This document shows positions 55,899-64,000 of a DNA stretch of 64,000 nucleotides, piece after piece; within the stretch, counting starts at the first letter, position 1; each line of letters starts with the position of its first letter. Source of the stretch: Chryseolinea lacunae (GTDB taxonomy: Bacteria; Bacteroidota; Bacteroidia; Cytophagales; Cyclobacteriaceae). Under the pieces are notes generated by a model. It was not told the DNA's origin, did not search any database, and worked only from the letters and a program-made list of their open reading frames with translations. The translations under genes and the position numbers were made by a program. Where the stretch lies: NCBI RefSeq assembly GCF_016735595.1, contig NZ_JAERRB010000006.1, forward strand, positions 310,001 through 374,000. The letters run 5' to 3'.

Positions 55899-57830
55899 CT
55901 ATAGGAATCTCAATCCAATTTTTGCGCCCCACCACATCTTCAGGTTCATGTCGTTGCTGTAGGTGTGGTCGTAGATAAAGCTGGGCGTGTAGTTTGTGAA
56001 CAGCGTGGGGTATTCCTTGTAGGTAGTGTCGGTCAAGTAGCCGTTCAGCGTTATGCCAGCCACCAACGCCACTTTTTTTATCGGCTCCAGCTCCACGCCA
56101 ACAAAAACTTTGTTGATCATATTCACCTTCTCGAAGCTGTTGCCCTGCACAACCTGGTTGGCCGTTAAGTCAACATTCAAACTGATCCAGCGATTGAGGC
56201 GCGGGGCCGTGCCCACACCATAGCCAAACATCCACAGGGTTTTGTCGCCTTCGAAGGTGTCGGGCTTTGCGCCCGCCGTGAAGATGTTATAGAACCGGTG
56301 CACGCCCGTGCGAAAGGCCACGTTGGTATAAAAGATCTCATCGGCCGAGACTTCTATTTTGTGATAGCCCTTCAGCACAAAGCTGAAAAACCCAATGGGC
56401 ACACCCTTGATGCTGTCGGAAATGTTTATCAAGCCCACTTGTGTTCCCTGAATGCGCGTGGCATAGTTGAGCAGGCCCGACACTTGTGCGCCCTTCATGC
56501 GGGTAGCCGCCACGTTTATCATCCCCGATACCTGCGCTCCCTTTGTTTCGTGTGTTGCAAAATTCAGGATGCCGCTCAATTGCGCACCGTTCATTTTGCC
56601 CGCCGTGAAATTCAAAAGACCGGCAGCCTGCACGCCCTGAACATCCTGTGTTGCCAAATTAAAAAGTCCGGCAGCGTGCGGACCTTTCTGTTCTCCCAAT
56701 GTAAGGTTCCCCAACCCCGCCAGGTGCACCCCGCGCGACTGGTGGTGTGTGATGTTGAATAGCCCCGCGGCCGAAATTTTTCCCGACGAATTCCAGTCGG
56801 CGTTCACAAGACCCGCCAGCTGCACACCTTTCACACTGTCGCGCACCACGTTGAACAGCCCGCTCATTTGCCACCCCTTTGAATGCCCGCCCACAAGATT
56901 GAACATCCCGGCCATCTGCACCCCTTGCACGTCGCCGCGGTCGAGGTTGAACATGCCCGCCATTTCAAACTTGCGAACGCCCAGCGCATAGCCGCCAAAG
57001 ATGTTGAAGGAATAGTCGTTCACCACGTTGGCGCTCAGCTTGTGGTTTGTGCCGATGAAGGGCACCAGCGAGAGTTGTCGTTTGCGATAGAGTGTGTCGC
57101 GGATGTTGTCGGTGTTCACCGACTTGGGGGCGAGTATTTTTGTTTTCCAGAAACGCCTGATCTTTTCGCGCACGCTGTCGGCCAGTGTCAGAATTTTTTC
57201 TTCGTTGAAGCGGATCGGGATTTTCAGCAAACCGTTTTCGTCGGCGCCCACCGTCACGAGTGTGTCGGTATAGTTTAATTTGTTCACCGCCAGAATAACA
57301 TCGGCGGGCGGTTTGTCGATCTTGATTTCGAAGTAGCCATACGAATCCGTGACGGTAGACGACAGCGACACCGGGTCATAGACACTCACGTTCTTCAACC
57401 TTTCTCCGGTGGCTTCGTCTACAATATAGCCCGAATAGAGTTTGGGCTCTTTGCGCTGCGACGTAGTGGCTCTTGTTAGAATGATGTATTTGCCCTTGGT
57501 TTTATACTGCACCGTGCCCGCAAAAAGCTGATCCAGAATTTCGCGAACCGTTTTTTTCGTGAACGAGGCCGTCACCATTTTGCTGGCATTCACCAGGGCG
57601 GCGTTGTAGGAAAAAATGAAGTCGCCTTGTTTGGAGATTTTCCGCAGGGCCACGTCCAGCGGTTCGTTCTCGAAGGTGATGCTGATCACTTTTTCGAGCA
57701 GCGGCGGCGATTCGTCTTTGGCCTCCACCATGCCGGCGGCCACACAAAGCAAAAGCAGCCACACGCCACAAACCGCTCCGGAAATTCTAAGGCGCCACAC
57801 AACCCGTACCCTCCAGCACAATTTGTCCAC
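55899..57830 (-). CDS. STN domain + CarboxypepD_reg + LA_2272-like surface repeat protein
   Basis: 643 residues. Signal/anchor segment about 15-33, an STN (secretin/TonB N-terminus) domain about 45-118 (VISITFENEPLDVALRKISKQ, VTASFTKKTVREILDQLF), a CarboxypepD_reg domain about 131-215, then 11-13 repeats of 16-21 residues between about 283 and 485 of the type GVQLAGLFN, followed by a C-terminal barrel-like part (about 490-643). Repeats of this kind occur in the LA_2272 surface-repeat family. STN domains normally sit at the N-terminus of TonB receptors that signal to FecR. The start overlaps the 3' end of fecR by 44 bases; the next in-frame Met (residue 34) would lose the signal peptide. Confidence 0.85.
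   Translation of the reverse strand: MDKLCWRVRVVWRLRISGAVCGVWLLLLCVAAGMVEAKDESPPLLEKVISITFENEPLDVALRKISKQGDFIFSYNAALVNASKMVTASFTKKTVREILDQLFAGTVQYKTKGKYIILTRATTSQRKEPKLYSGYIVDEATGERLKNVSVYDPVSLSSTVTDSYGYFEIKIDKPPADVILAVNKLNYTDTLVTVGADENGLLKIPIRFNEEKILTLADSVREKIRRFWKTKILAPKSVNTDNIRDTLYRKRQLSLVPFIGTNHKLSANVVNDYSFNIFGGYALGVRKFEMAGMFNLDRGDVQGVQMAGMFNLVGGHSKGWQMSGLFNVVRDSVKGVQLAGLVNADWNSSGKISAAGLFNITHHQSRGVHLAGLGNLTLGEQKGPHAAGLFNLATQDVQGVQAAGLLNFTAGKMNGAQLSGILNFATHETKGAQVSGMINVAATRMKGAQVSGLLNYATRIQGTQVGLINISDSIKGVPIGFFSFVLKGYHKIEVSADEIFYTNVAFRTGVHRFYNIFTAGAKPDTFEGDKTLWMFGYGVGTAPRLNRWISLNVDLTANQVVQGNSFEKVNMINKVFVGVELEPIKKVALVAGITLNGYLTDTTYKEYPTLFTNYTPSFIYDHTYSNDMNLKMWWGAKIGLRFL
56376..56984 (-). 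repeat. Tandem short coding repeats in the STN protein
   Basis: These bases encode the 11-13 repeats (for example GVQMAGMFN, GWQMSGLFN, GAQLSGILN, GAQVSGMIN), each 16-21 residues with the pattern G-x-Q-[hydrophobic]-[AS]-G-[hydrophobic]2-N. Spacing is close to regular, as for a stacked beta repeat; the repeats are diverged at DNA level. Confidence 0.75.
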
Positions 57831-58797
57831 CCGAATCCGTTACGGTGAGGTTCAATGTTTCTTTCATTACCTCCACAATCTGTTCCAGGCTCTCGTTGTT
57901 AAACGAAACCGTGAGCCTGCACTTGGCCACGTTGCCACGCAACACTATCTTTTTGTCGTACACGTCGTTCAACGCTTCCACCACGCTTTTCAGATCGGTG
58001 TTGCTGAAGCTGAAGAATTTTGTTTTGTAGGACAACACGTTAGCTTCGGGCTGATCGATGGTGAAGGTTTTTGTCTTCTTATTGTAGATACCCTTGCCGT
58101 TGGCGCGCAGGTAAACACCCGAATCTTTTTCGGAATAGAACATCACTTCGCCTTGTTCCACCACCACCTCAATGATGTCGGAATCAGGATAGGCCTTCAC
58201 GTTAAACGCCGTGCCGATGTCGCGAATGAAGATGTCGGAAATCTGCACGAGGAACGTTTTGTTGTCTTCGTGCTGAATGTTGAAGTAAGCTTCTCCCTTC
58301 AGTTTCACCAGGTGCACTTTCTTCTTCTTGTCGTAGGAATAGGTGAGCTTGGTTTCGCGGTTCAGAAACACATCGCTGCCGTCGGGCAGGGTGTCGGCTT
58401 CGGTGGTTTTGTTGGTGGCCACCTCCAGCGGCGGCACCGTGGATGGATTGAGCATGCGGTAGGCAAACAGCCCCACGCCCAGAATCACCAGCACGCTGGC
58501 GGCGACGCGCCACGCCCGCGACATGAAGAATGGATTGGGTTGGGCGGAGAGGGTGCGCACCTTCGCGCCGTCTTTCATGGACGACTTCAGTTTTTTCCAG
58601 GCGGCGTCTGTGTCGTAGGTTTGAATTTCTTTTACGGCAGCCGCCTTCGTGAAAATGGTGCGAAGCTGGTCGAGGTATTTTTTGTTTTGCTCGTCAGCCT
58701 TCACCCACGACTCCACAAAGGCAGTCTCCTCTACACTGGCTTCTCCCGCCAGATATTTTCCAATCAGGTCGTCGATATGGTTCAGGTTCGTGCTCAA
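57787..58797 (-). CDS. FecR-family anti-sigma factor
   Basis: Product of 336 residues: cytoplasmic N-terminal domain about 1-90 (IDDLIGKYLAGEASVEETAFVESWV), a membrane helix about 95-113 (VAASVLVILGVGLFAYRML), then the periplasmic FecR domain with LPDGSDVFLNRETKLTY and FNIQHEDNKTFLVQISDIFIRDIGTAFNVKAYP, and the C-terminal DUF4974 (SFSNTDLKSVVEALNDVYDKKIVL). FecR receives the signal from an outer-membrane STN domain and controls the sigma factor encoded just upstream. Four bases separate it from the sigma gene. Confidence 0.93.
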   Translation of the reverse strand: MSTNLNHIDDLIGKYLAGEASVEETAFVESWVKADEQNKKYLDQLRTIFTKAAAVKEIQTYDTDAAWKKLKSSMKDGAKVRTLSAQPNPFFMSRAWRVAASVLVILGVGLFAYRMLNPSTVPPLEVATNKTTEADTLPDGSDVFLNRETKLTYSYDKKKKVHLVKLKGEAYFNIQHEDNKTFLVQISDIFIRDIGTAFNVKAYPDSDIIEVVVEQGEVMFYSEKDSGVYLRANGKGIYNKKTKTFTIDQPEANVLSYKTKFFSFSNTDLKSVVEALNDVYDKKIVLRGNVAKCRLTVSFNNESLEQIVEVMKETLNLTVTDSGGQIVLEGTGCVAP

Positions 58798-58801
58798 GGC
58801 C

Positions 58802-59380
58802 TTAGTTTAAAAATCCGTTCATCAGCACGATCAGCAACGGAAGGTAATCCTTCAGCTGTTCGCGCATAATTTTTAATGCTTTTCCCATTTGGTTTTCCAC
58901 CGTCTTGATCGATATGTTCAGCTGCTCGGCGATTTCGGCATACTTCAGTTCTTCGAAGCGGCTTAGCTTGAACACTAGCCGGCATTGTTCCGGCAGCTTG
59001 TCCATGGCGGTATATATTCTTGTTTCCAGTTCAGAAGCCATCACGGTGCGGGCCACCGATTCCACACTGCGGTCGGCCACGGCCAGTTCGAGGGCCACGT
59101 GTTGTTGTTTTATTTTTTCGTGCTTCAGCACATTGAGGCTGGCATTGCGCACCATGGCATAGAGATAGGGCCTCACGCCGGTGTGGATGGAAAGATCCTC
59201 GCGCTTTTCCCAAACATTCAGAAAGGTGGACTGAACAATCTCCTCAGCCTCGTCGCGGTCCTGGACGAAGGTGTGGGCGTAATTGCAGAGGGGTTGATAA
59301 AAAGTTCTAAATAACATCTCAAAGGCAGTTATATCTCCTGATTTCAGCGTTTCAACAAGCTGGTCTACCGATACTTCCAC
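58802..59380 (-). CDS. ECF RNA polymerase sigma-70 factor (Bacteroidota FecI-like)
   Basis: Product of 192 residues. Sigma-2 about 20-85 (FYQPLCNYAHTFVQDRDEAEEIVQSTFLNVWEKRE), sigma-4 about 125-175 (LPEQCRLVFKLSRFEELKYAEIAEQLNISIKTVENQMGKALKI). This is the Bacteroidota-expanded ECF group that always goes with a FecR. It starts the sigma-FecR-STN operon. No sigma-dependent promoter could be located with certainty in the 144-base gap upstream. Confidence 0.95.
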   Translation of the reverse strand: MEVSVDQLVETLKSGDITAFEMLFRTFYQPLCNYAHTFVQDRDEAEEIVQSTFLNVWEKREDLSIHTGVRPYLYAMVRNASLNVLKHEKIKQQHVALELAVADRSVESVARTVMASELETRIYTAMDKLPEQCRLVFKLSRFEELKYAEIAEQLNISIKTVENQMGKALKIMREQLKDYLPLLIVLMNGFLN

Positions 59381-59524
59381 TGCTTTTGGTTAAGTGTTAA
59401 CAGCGAAATTTACGGCTTTGCGGCTTTGGGGTTATGACAATCGGGAAAAGTTTTACCCCTATGGCTGAAAAAAGATTTATTCAGAAAGCTTTCCAGAGGG
59501 CATTTCAAACTGCAAATCGATGGC

Positions 59525-60124
59525 CTACAGGGGTTCTGCCACCCAAAACGATCCCTGGGCGCGGATGGTGACCATGCCGGTGCGGGCACATTCAAACGCT
59601 TCGTGCGCCGTGGCCTGAAGCCCCTGCAGGTGCAACACCTGCGACGATGTGCTCTTGCGGACCTTCAGAAGTGTGCCGGCGGTGATCCATTTTTCAAAAT
59701 AGCCCGAGGATATGATCGACCACTTGAGATTTTCTTCGATGATGCTGACCCGCAACGCGCCTCTGAATTTCTCCACCCCATCAAATGTGTCTTCTGTGGC
59801 CACGGCCAGCAGGTTCACATCGGTTTGTGCATCGCTATTCAAAAATTGCAGCCCGCATTGCAAAAACGACTCGCCCGCAGCAAGGGTCACGACCTCTACC
59901 GGAGCCTGGCTCGACAGCATGAACGACGCCCGCTCGGTTTGCTCGGCATGGGCTAGCACCACGTCCAGTTTGATTCCCCACGACAGCACATCTTCCAGAA
60001 TATTTCCGGCAGCCAACACCAGTGGCGCCCACTCCAGCAACGGGCCGGCAAGGGGAAACGGAAGCGGGTCCAGAATGAACAAGGCCGGCTCCTGGCCTTC
60101 TCTCACAAAATGATGCGATGACAT
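59525..60124 (-). CDS. Thiamine-pyrophosphokinase-like protein
   Basis: Product of 199 residues starting MSSHHFVREGQEPALF. The first 110 residues resemble the alpha/beta nucleotide-binding domain of thiamine pyrophosphokinase-like proteins of Bacteroidota (AGNILEDVLSWGIKLDVVLAHAEQ where the usual D-G-D motifs are degenerate), the rest is an all-beta domain that would bind thiamine in the true enzyme (LHLQGLQATAHEAF, VTIRAQGSFWV). The usual acidic catalytic residues are not obvious (the position of GD-x-D-S has LAHAEQ), so activity is doubtful. Divergent from the DUF4254 operon. Confidence 0.55.
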   Translation of the reverse strand: MSSHHFVREGQEPALFILDPLPFPLAGPLLEWAPLVLAAGNILEDVLSWGIKLDVVLAHAEQTERASFMLSSQAPVEVVTLAAGESFLQCGLQFLNSDAQTDVNLLAVATEDTFDGVEKFRGALRVSIIEENLKWSIISSGYFEKWITAGTLLKVRKSTSSQVLHLQGLQATAHEAFECARTGMVTIRAQGSFWVAEPL

Positions 60125-60245
60125 GCAGTTAGTGGCTGGGATTTGTTTTTAAATGCGTTTCTCTTCCTAACTTCATGGCGGCGATTACCTTATTAGTAAC
60201 CGCGCTCAATGCCAAATTAATTAAATTGCGCACTAATTGCTCACT

Positions 60246-60860
60246 ATGTTAACGGCCCACGACAGCTATACAATTTTTCAACGCAGCATCGACGACTACC
60301 ACATAACAGACCATGTAGACACGCCCATCAAAAATCCATATCCCACGGGAAGTTTTGAGGCCCTGCTCTACGCCAAAAACTGGATCGACACAGTGCAATG
60401 GCATTTCGAAGACATCATCCGTCTTCCCGACATCAATCCGGTAGACGGCATTGCGCTGAAAAGAAGGATTGATAAATCAAACCAGGACCGCACCGATCTT
60501 GTTGAGAAAATAGACGATTATTTTCTCGAACAGTTCAACGCGGTGGTGCCAAAACCAGGCGCACGCATCAATTCAGAAACCCCTGCCTGGTTGCTGGACC
60601 GCATGAGCATCCTGATGTTGAAAATTTTCCACATGAAAGAGCAAACCGAACGGAAAGATGCCAGTGCCGACCACATTGCAAAATGCACGGCAAAACTCAA
60701 CGTGTTGCTCGAACAGCAACACGACATGGCGCTGGCCTTCGACGAACTGATGGAAGACATTGGTTCCGGCGCACGCCGTTTCAAAGTGTATCGCCAGATG
60801 AAAATGTATAACGACGCGTCCCTTAACCCGATGTTGTACGCGAACAAACCTGTTTCCTAA
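60246..60860 (+). CDS. DUF4254 family protein
   Basis: 204 residues from ATG at 60246; an in-frame TTG at 60237 could also start it. The sequence YTIFQRSIDDYHITD ... FEALLYAKNWIDTVQWHFEDIIRLPDINPVDGIALKRRIDKSNQDRTDLVEKID matches DUF4254, a helical, all-alpha protein found in Bacteroidota next to GT9 glycosyltransferases. Function unknown; its position suggests a role in lipopolysaccharide or surface-glycan synthesis. First gene of a four-gene operon; 20 bases from the next start. Confidence 0.85.
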   Translation: MLTAHDSYTIFQRSIDDYHITDHVDTPIKNPYPTGSFEALLYAKNWIDTVQWHFEDIIRLPDINPVDGIALKRRIDKSNQDRTDLVEKIDDYFLEQFNAVVPKPGARINSETPAWLLDRMSILMLKIFHMKEQTERKDASADHIAKCTAKLNVLLEQQHDMALAFDELMEDIGSGARRFKVYRQMKMYNDASLNPMLYANKPVS

Positions 60861-60880
60861 AAAAACGCAGCTTCAAAGAC

Positions 60881-61936
60881 GTGGCACTAAAAAAAATATT
60901 GATCCTACGCTTTTCCGCCATGGGCGATGTGGTGCTCCTGGTGCCCGTTGTGCGCGCCCTGGTGAACGCCTATCCCGACGTTGAAGTGACGGTGGTGACC
61001 CGTCCCAAATTTGCGTCGTTCTTCACCGACATCGAGCGCGTGGTTCCCTTCCCGGCCGATGTCGACTATACCTACACCGGCATCTTTGGCATGCGCGAAC
61101 TGTTCAAGAAGCTGCTGCGCAAAGGCACCTACGACCTGGTGGTGGACATGCACGATCACATGCGCACCATTTTGCTGCGCAGCCTTTTCAAAATCTTTGG
61201 ACAGCGCGTGGTGGTGTTTGAAAAAGGACGACCGGAAAAACACACGTTCACCCAAAAAGAAAACAAACGCACCGAGCCGTTGCCCCACACCGTGGAACGC
61301 TATCGCATGGCCTTCGAAAAAGCAGGCTATCCGTTTGCCATTGGCGCCGCACCCTACATGGTGTTGAAAGACAGCACACGCGAGCAGGTCGCGGAGTGGC
61401 TCACCAAAAACAACCTGGTAAAGAAAGAACGCTGGATCGGCATCGCGCCGTTTGCCGCCCACACCTCCAAAATCTGGCCGCTGCAAAACTACAGCCCGTT
61501 GATGGAGCAATTGATCAAACAAGGACCCGTGAAATTTTTTCTGTTTGGCGGAGGCGAGAAAGAAGTGGCCTTCTTTGATTCGCTGCTCAAAAAATTTCCC
61601 GAACACGTGGTCATTGCCGCGGGCCAGCTAAAACTGAAACAGGAGCTTGCGCTCATGCAGCACCTCGACGGCATGCTGTGTGTAGATTCGTCGAACATGC
61701 ACCTGGCCGCGCTCATGGGAATACCGCTGCTCTCCATCTGGGGTGGCACACATCCCGACGTGGGCTTCGGACCTTTCCGCAAGGGCGAAGAAAGCATCGT
61801 GCAAATTAGCCGCGAAGAACTTCCGTGCAGGCCGTGTTCCGTATACGGAAAAGAAAAATGTTTCCGGGGCGACTTTGCCTGTCTGAACCGCATCACTCCC
61901 GAGTTGGTGGCCGGCAGGCTTGAACATATCAAGTGA
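60881..61936 (+). CDS. Glycosyltransferase family 9 (heptosyltransferase-like)
   Basis: Product of 351 residues starting with GTG at 60881. GT-B fold: LILRFSAMGDVVLLVPVVRAL at the start, PFAAHTSKIWPLQNYSPLM near 190 (C-terminal domain start), and DSSNMHLAALMGIPLLSIWGGTHPDVG (nucleotide-sugar binding). Family 9 transfers heptose or other sugars to lipid A core. The acceptor cannot be decided. Its TGA overlaps the GTG start of the following GNAT gene. Confidence 0.92.
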   Translation: MALKKILILRFSAMGDVVLLVPVVRALVNAYPDVEVTVVTRPKFASFFTDIERVVPFPADVDYTYTGIFGMRELFKKLLRKGTYDLVVDMHDHMRTILLRSLFKIFGQRVVVFEKGRPEKHTFTQKENKRTEPLPHTVERYRMAFEKAGYPFAIGAAPYMVLKDSTREQVAEWLTKNNLVKKERWIGIAPFAAHTSKIWPLQNYSPLMEQLIKQGPVKFFLFGGGEKEVAFFDSLLKKFPEHVVIAAGQLKLKQELALMQHLDGMLCVDSSNMHLAALMGIPLLSIWGGTHPDVGFGPFRKGEESIVQISREELPCRPCSVYGKEKCFRGDFACLNRITPELVAGRLEHIK

Positions 61937-62439
61937 CCGCCGTTCTCGAAACACCTCGGTTGCTGCTGCGCGAATTTTCGGAAGCCGATGCTGTCGGGAT
62001 GTTTGCACTAAACAACGACCCGTTGGTGATTCAATACACCGGCGATCCTCCCTTCGCGTCTGAAGAGGCAACCCGCACATTCATTCAACACTATTCCAAC
62101 TACAAAACAGCTGGCTATGGCCGATGGACCACGCTGCTGAAACCTTCCATGGCCTACATAGGCTGGTGTGGATTGAGCTACAATGTAGCGACGGATGAAA
62201 CCGACCTGGGTTTTCGCTTTTCGCAACGGTATTGGAACCAGGGGTTTGCCACCGAAGCGGCAAAAGCTTGCCTTGACTATGGCTTCAATACGCTGAGGCT
62301 CCGGAAAATTATTGGGCGCGCCATGAAAGAAAACCGCGCGTCGATCCGGGTGCTGGAAAAAATCGGGATGACCTTTGAAAAAGAATTTGAAGCACACGGG
62401 GCATCCTGTGTGAAATATTTTCGTACACCACAACCATGA
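61933..62439 (+). CDS. GNAT-family N-acetyltransferase (RimJ/RimL-like)
   Basis: Product of 168 residues starting at GTG 61933, overlapping by four bases the GT9 stop. PRLLLREFSEADAVGMF, FRFSQRYWNQGFATEAAKACLDYGF (acetyl-CoA pyrophosphate loop, RxxGx-type: QRYWNQGFATEA) and ASIRVLEKIGMTFEKEFE are standard for this group. Substrate may be a sugar, protein N-terminus or metabolite. Overlap with both neighbours implies tight co-translation. Confidence 0.9.
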   Translation: MTAVLETPRLLLREFSEADAVGMFALNNDPLVIQYTGDPPFASEEATRTFIQHYSNYKTAGYGRWTTLLKPSMAYIGWCGLSYNVATDETDLGFRFSQRYWNQGFATEAAKACLDYGFNTLRLRKIIGRAMKENRASIRVLEKIGMTFEKEFEAHGASCVKYFRTPQP

Positions 62440-63056
62440 AGAACAACACAATAGACACCGTGATCTTTGATCTGGGCGGTGTGCTCATCGACTGGAACCC
62501 ACGCTACCTCTACCGGAAAATCTTCAAGACCGAAGACGAAATCGACTGGTTCCTGGGCAACGTCTGCACCGCCGACTGGAACGACAAACAGGACGGCGGC
62601 CGTTCGTTCCGCGAAGCCACCGATGAACTGCTGGCCCTGCATCCCCAATTTGCCGAACCCATCAACGCCTGGTATGATCGCTGGCAGGAAACCATTCAAG
62701 GTTCACTGCCTGGCACCGTCGACATTCTGAAAGAAATCAAAACTGCCTCGAAACATCGGCTTTATGCGCTCACCAACTGGTCGGCCGAGTCGTTCCCATG
62801 GGCACTCGACAATTTCGAATTCCTCCATTGGTTTGAAGGCATTGTGGTGTCGGGTGTGGAAAAAACACGGAAGCCTTTTCCCGAGTTCTACCAGATTCTT
62901 TTCGATCGCTACAACGTGGACCCCGCACGCGCCATCTTCATCGACGACAATCACAAAAACATTGTTGGGGCAAATGCGATCGGTCTTCCCACCATCCATT
63001 TCCACTCGCCCGAGCAGCTTCGTTCCGAATTGAAAAGCCTGGGCGTTTTATCGTGA
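62436..63056 (+). CDS. HAD-superfamily hydrolase (phosphatase type)
   Basis: Product of 206 residues starting at ATG 62436, its ATGA overlapping the GNAT stop. HAD motifs: DLGGVLIDW (nucleophile Asp), ALTNWSAESF (motif II Thr/Asn), Lys of TRKPFPEFYQILFDRY, and FIDDNHKNIVGANAIGLPTI (motif IV). Probably a small-molecule phosphatase such as a sugar-phosphate or nucleotide phosphatase. Last gene of the DUF4254-GT9-GNAT-HAD operon; ends at a bidirectional hairpin. Confidence 0.92.
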   Translation: MKNNTIDTVIFDLGGVLIDWNPRYLYRKIFKTEDEIDWFLGNVCTADWNDKQDGGRSFREATDELLALHPQFAEPINAWYDRWQETIQGSLPGTVDILKEIKTASKHRLYALTNWSAESFPWALDNFEFLHWFEGIVVSGVEKTRKPFPEFYQILFDRYNVDPARAIFIDDNHKNIVGANAIGLPTIHFHSPEQLRSELKSLGVLS

Positions 63057-63071
63057 AAAACTTTTCCAAAA

Positions 63072-63110
63072 AAAATACGGTGCCTGCATATGCGGGCACC
63101 GTATTTTCTT
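63072..63110. terminator. Bidirectional terminator between HAD operon and rocD
   Basis: AAAATACGGTGCC (63072-63084) pairs perfectly with GGCACCGTATTTT (63095-63107), flanked by A and T runs. It closes both convergent units. Confidence 0.92.
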
Positions 63111-63141
63111 GATAGATCAGGATGATTCAGTTCCTTGATTT

Positions 63142-64000
63142 TTATTTCGTGGCGTTCAGCACGCACTTCTCAATGATATCGCAGCATTCGTGAATTTGCT
63201 CTTCGGTGATCACCAACGGGGGAGCCAGGCGAATGATGTTGCCGTGTGTGGGTTTTGCCAGCAGGCCGTTGCGCATCAGTTCTTCACAAAGGTTCCAGGC
63301 GGTGTCGCTTTCGGGCGAATCGTTAATAACAATCGCGTTCAACAATCCTTTGCCTCTCACTTTGGTGATGAGCGTTGTCTTCTTCATCAACTCGGTCATG
63401 CGGGTTCTGAACACCACGCCGAGGCGATGCGCATTTTCGGCAAGCTTCTCGTCTTCCACCACTTGCAGCGCTTCCATGCACACCACGGCGGCCAGCGGGT
63501 TGCCGCCAAAGGTTGAGCCATGTTCGCCGGGTTTGATCACCAGCATAATTTCATCGTCGGCCAACACGAGCGAGACGGGCAACACGCCCCCCGACAACGC
63601 CTTTCCGAGAATGAGCAAATCGGGACGCACGCCTTCGTGATCGGACGCCAGCATTTCGCCTGTGCGGGCAATGCCGGTTTGAATTTCGTCCATCATCAGC
63701 AGCACGTTGTTTTTGTGACAGAGGGTTTCGGCCGCCTTCAGGTAGCCTTCGGCTGGAACATAAACGCCGGCTTCACCCTGAATGGGTTCGATCCACAACG
63801 CGCAAACGTTAGGGTTGGCCAACGCCTTTTCAAGGGCAGCCACGTTGTCGTAGTCAACCACCTCAAAGCCCGGCATGAACGGACCAAAGCCCGCACGCGC
63901 CGACGGATCGGACGATGCCGAAATGATGGTGGTGGTGCGGCCGTGAAAATTCTGGCGCGCCGCCACAATCACGGCCTGATCGGTCGGGATTCCTTTTTTT
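63142..64000 (-). CDS. rocD: Ornithine--oxo-acid transaminase (ornithine aminotransferase), 5' end cut by window edge
   Basis: 285 residues visible; the frame runs open to base 64000 (the apparent first Met at 63972 is an internal GTG). PLP enzyme of class III aminotransferases: upstream IPTDQAVIVAARQNFHGRTTTIIS, MMDEIQTGIARTG (Asp holding the cofactor), LILGKALSGGVLPVS (PLP Lys) and HGSTFGGNPLAAVVCMEAL. These match ornithine aminotransferase, which makes glutamate semialdehyde from ornithine and 2-oxoglutarate. Confidence 0.93.
   Translation of the reverse strand, partial: KKGIPTDQAVIVAARQNFHGRTTTIISASSDPSARAGFGPFMPGFEVVDYDNVAALEKALANPNVCALWIEPIQGEAGVYVPAEGYLKAAETLCHKNNVLLMMDEIQTGIARTGEMLASDHEGVRPDLLILGKALSGGVLPVSLVLADDEIMLVIKPGEHGSTFGGNPLAAVVCMEALQVVEDEKLAENAHRLGVVFRTRMTELMKKTTLITKVRGKGLLNAIVINDSPESDTAWNLCEELMRNGLLAKPTHGNIIRLAPPLVITEEQIHECCDIIEKCVLNATK

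Overview
The window looks like a chromosomal segment from a member of the Bacteroidota, most likely a Cytophagales-type soil or freshwater bacterium (Chryseolinea/Ohtaekwangia-like; genus is inference). The grounds are SusC/SusD pairs, an Oar-like TonB receptor, a Bacteroidota-type ECF sigma/FecR pair, a eukaryote-like NrdB, DUF4254 and DUF1569 genes, and promoters with the Bacteroidota -7 element TAnnTTTG. Gene content is mostly housekeeping and metabolic. I saw no phage, insertion sequence, CRISPR array, rRNA or intact tRNA.

Left part (1-25 kb): a SusC cut by the window edge, then a complete SusC-SusD operon on the minus strand; rplU-rpmA; nrdB-nrdA on the plus strand; a membrane-anchored FMN glutamate-synthase-like enzyme; a TRIC-type channel; a haem-binding protein convergent with a large outer-membrane barrel; then a minus-strand run of Nfu, a dicarboxylate/glutamate symporter, AroC, BatD, a 61-residue orphan on the plus strand, QueG and a sugar nucleotidyltransferase, the last divergent from a sugar MFS permease.

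Middle (25-47 kb): an ECF42 sigma module (DGPF/YciI protein, SnoaL-like lipoprotein, long ECF sigma) with a visible candidate self-promoter. Next is a kynurenine/NAD neighbourhood: SDR, aminomuconate-semialdehyde-type dehydrogenase, PnuC and NadR on the minus strand, divergent from 3-hydroxyanthranilate dioxygenase, kynureninase and kynurenine monooxygenase on the plus strand. It is followed by MltF-like transglycosylase, a GDPD-like enzyme, an Oar-like TonB receptor, an M14 peptidase with an EEP-family enzyme, an AGCS symporter and a C10 cysteine protease lipoprotein.

Right part (47-64 kb): DUF1569, EamA, DusB divergent from a CPBP protease, CdsA, glutamate dehydrogenase, phosphatidylserine decarboxylase and a fatty-acid desaturase (membrane lipid genes around gdh); an ECF sigma-FecR operon whose third gene is an STN domain fused to an LA_2272-like repeat protein instead of a TonB receptor; a thiamine-pyrophosphokinase-like protein divergent from a tightly coupled DUF4254-GT9-GNAT-HAD operon; and a truncated ornithine aminotransferase.

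The most interesting items are the receptor-less ECF/FecR/STN-repeat operon, the ECF42 module with its putative promoter, the joint kynurenine-NAD salvage locus with an SDR lacking the usual catalytic Tyr/Lys, DnaA boxes in front of nrdBA, and a perfect LacI-like palindrome between the nucleotidyltransferase and the sugar permease.
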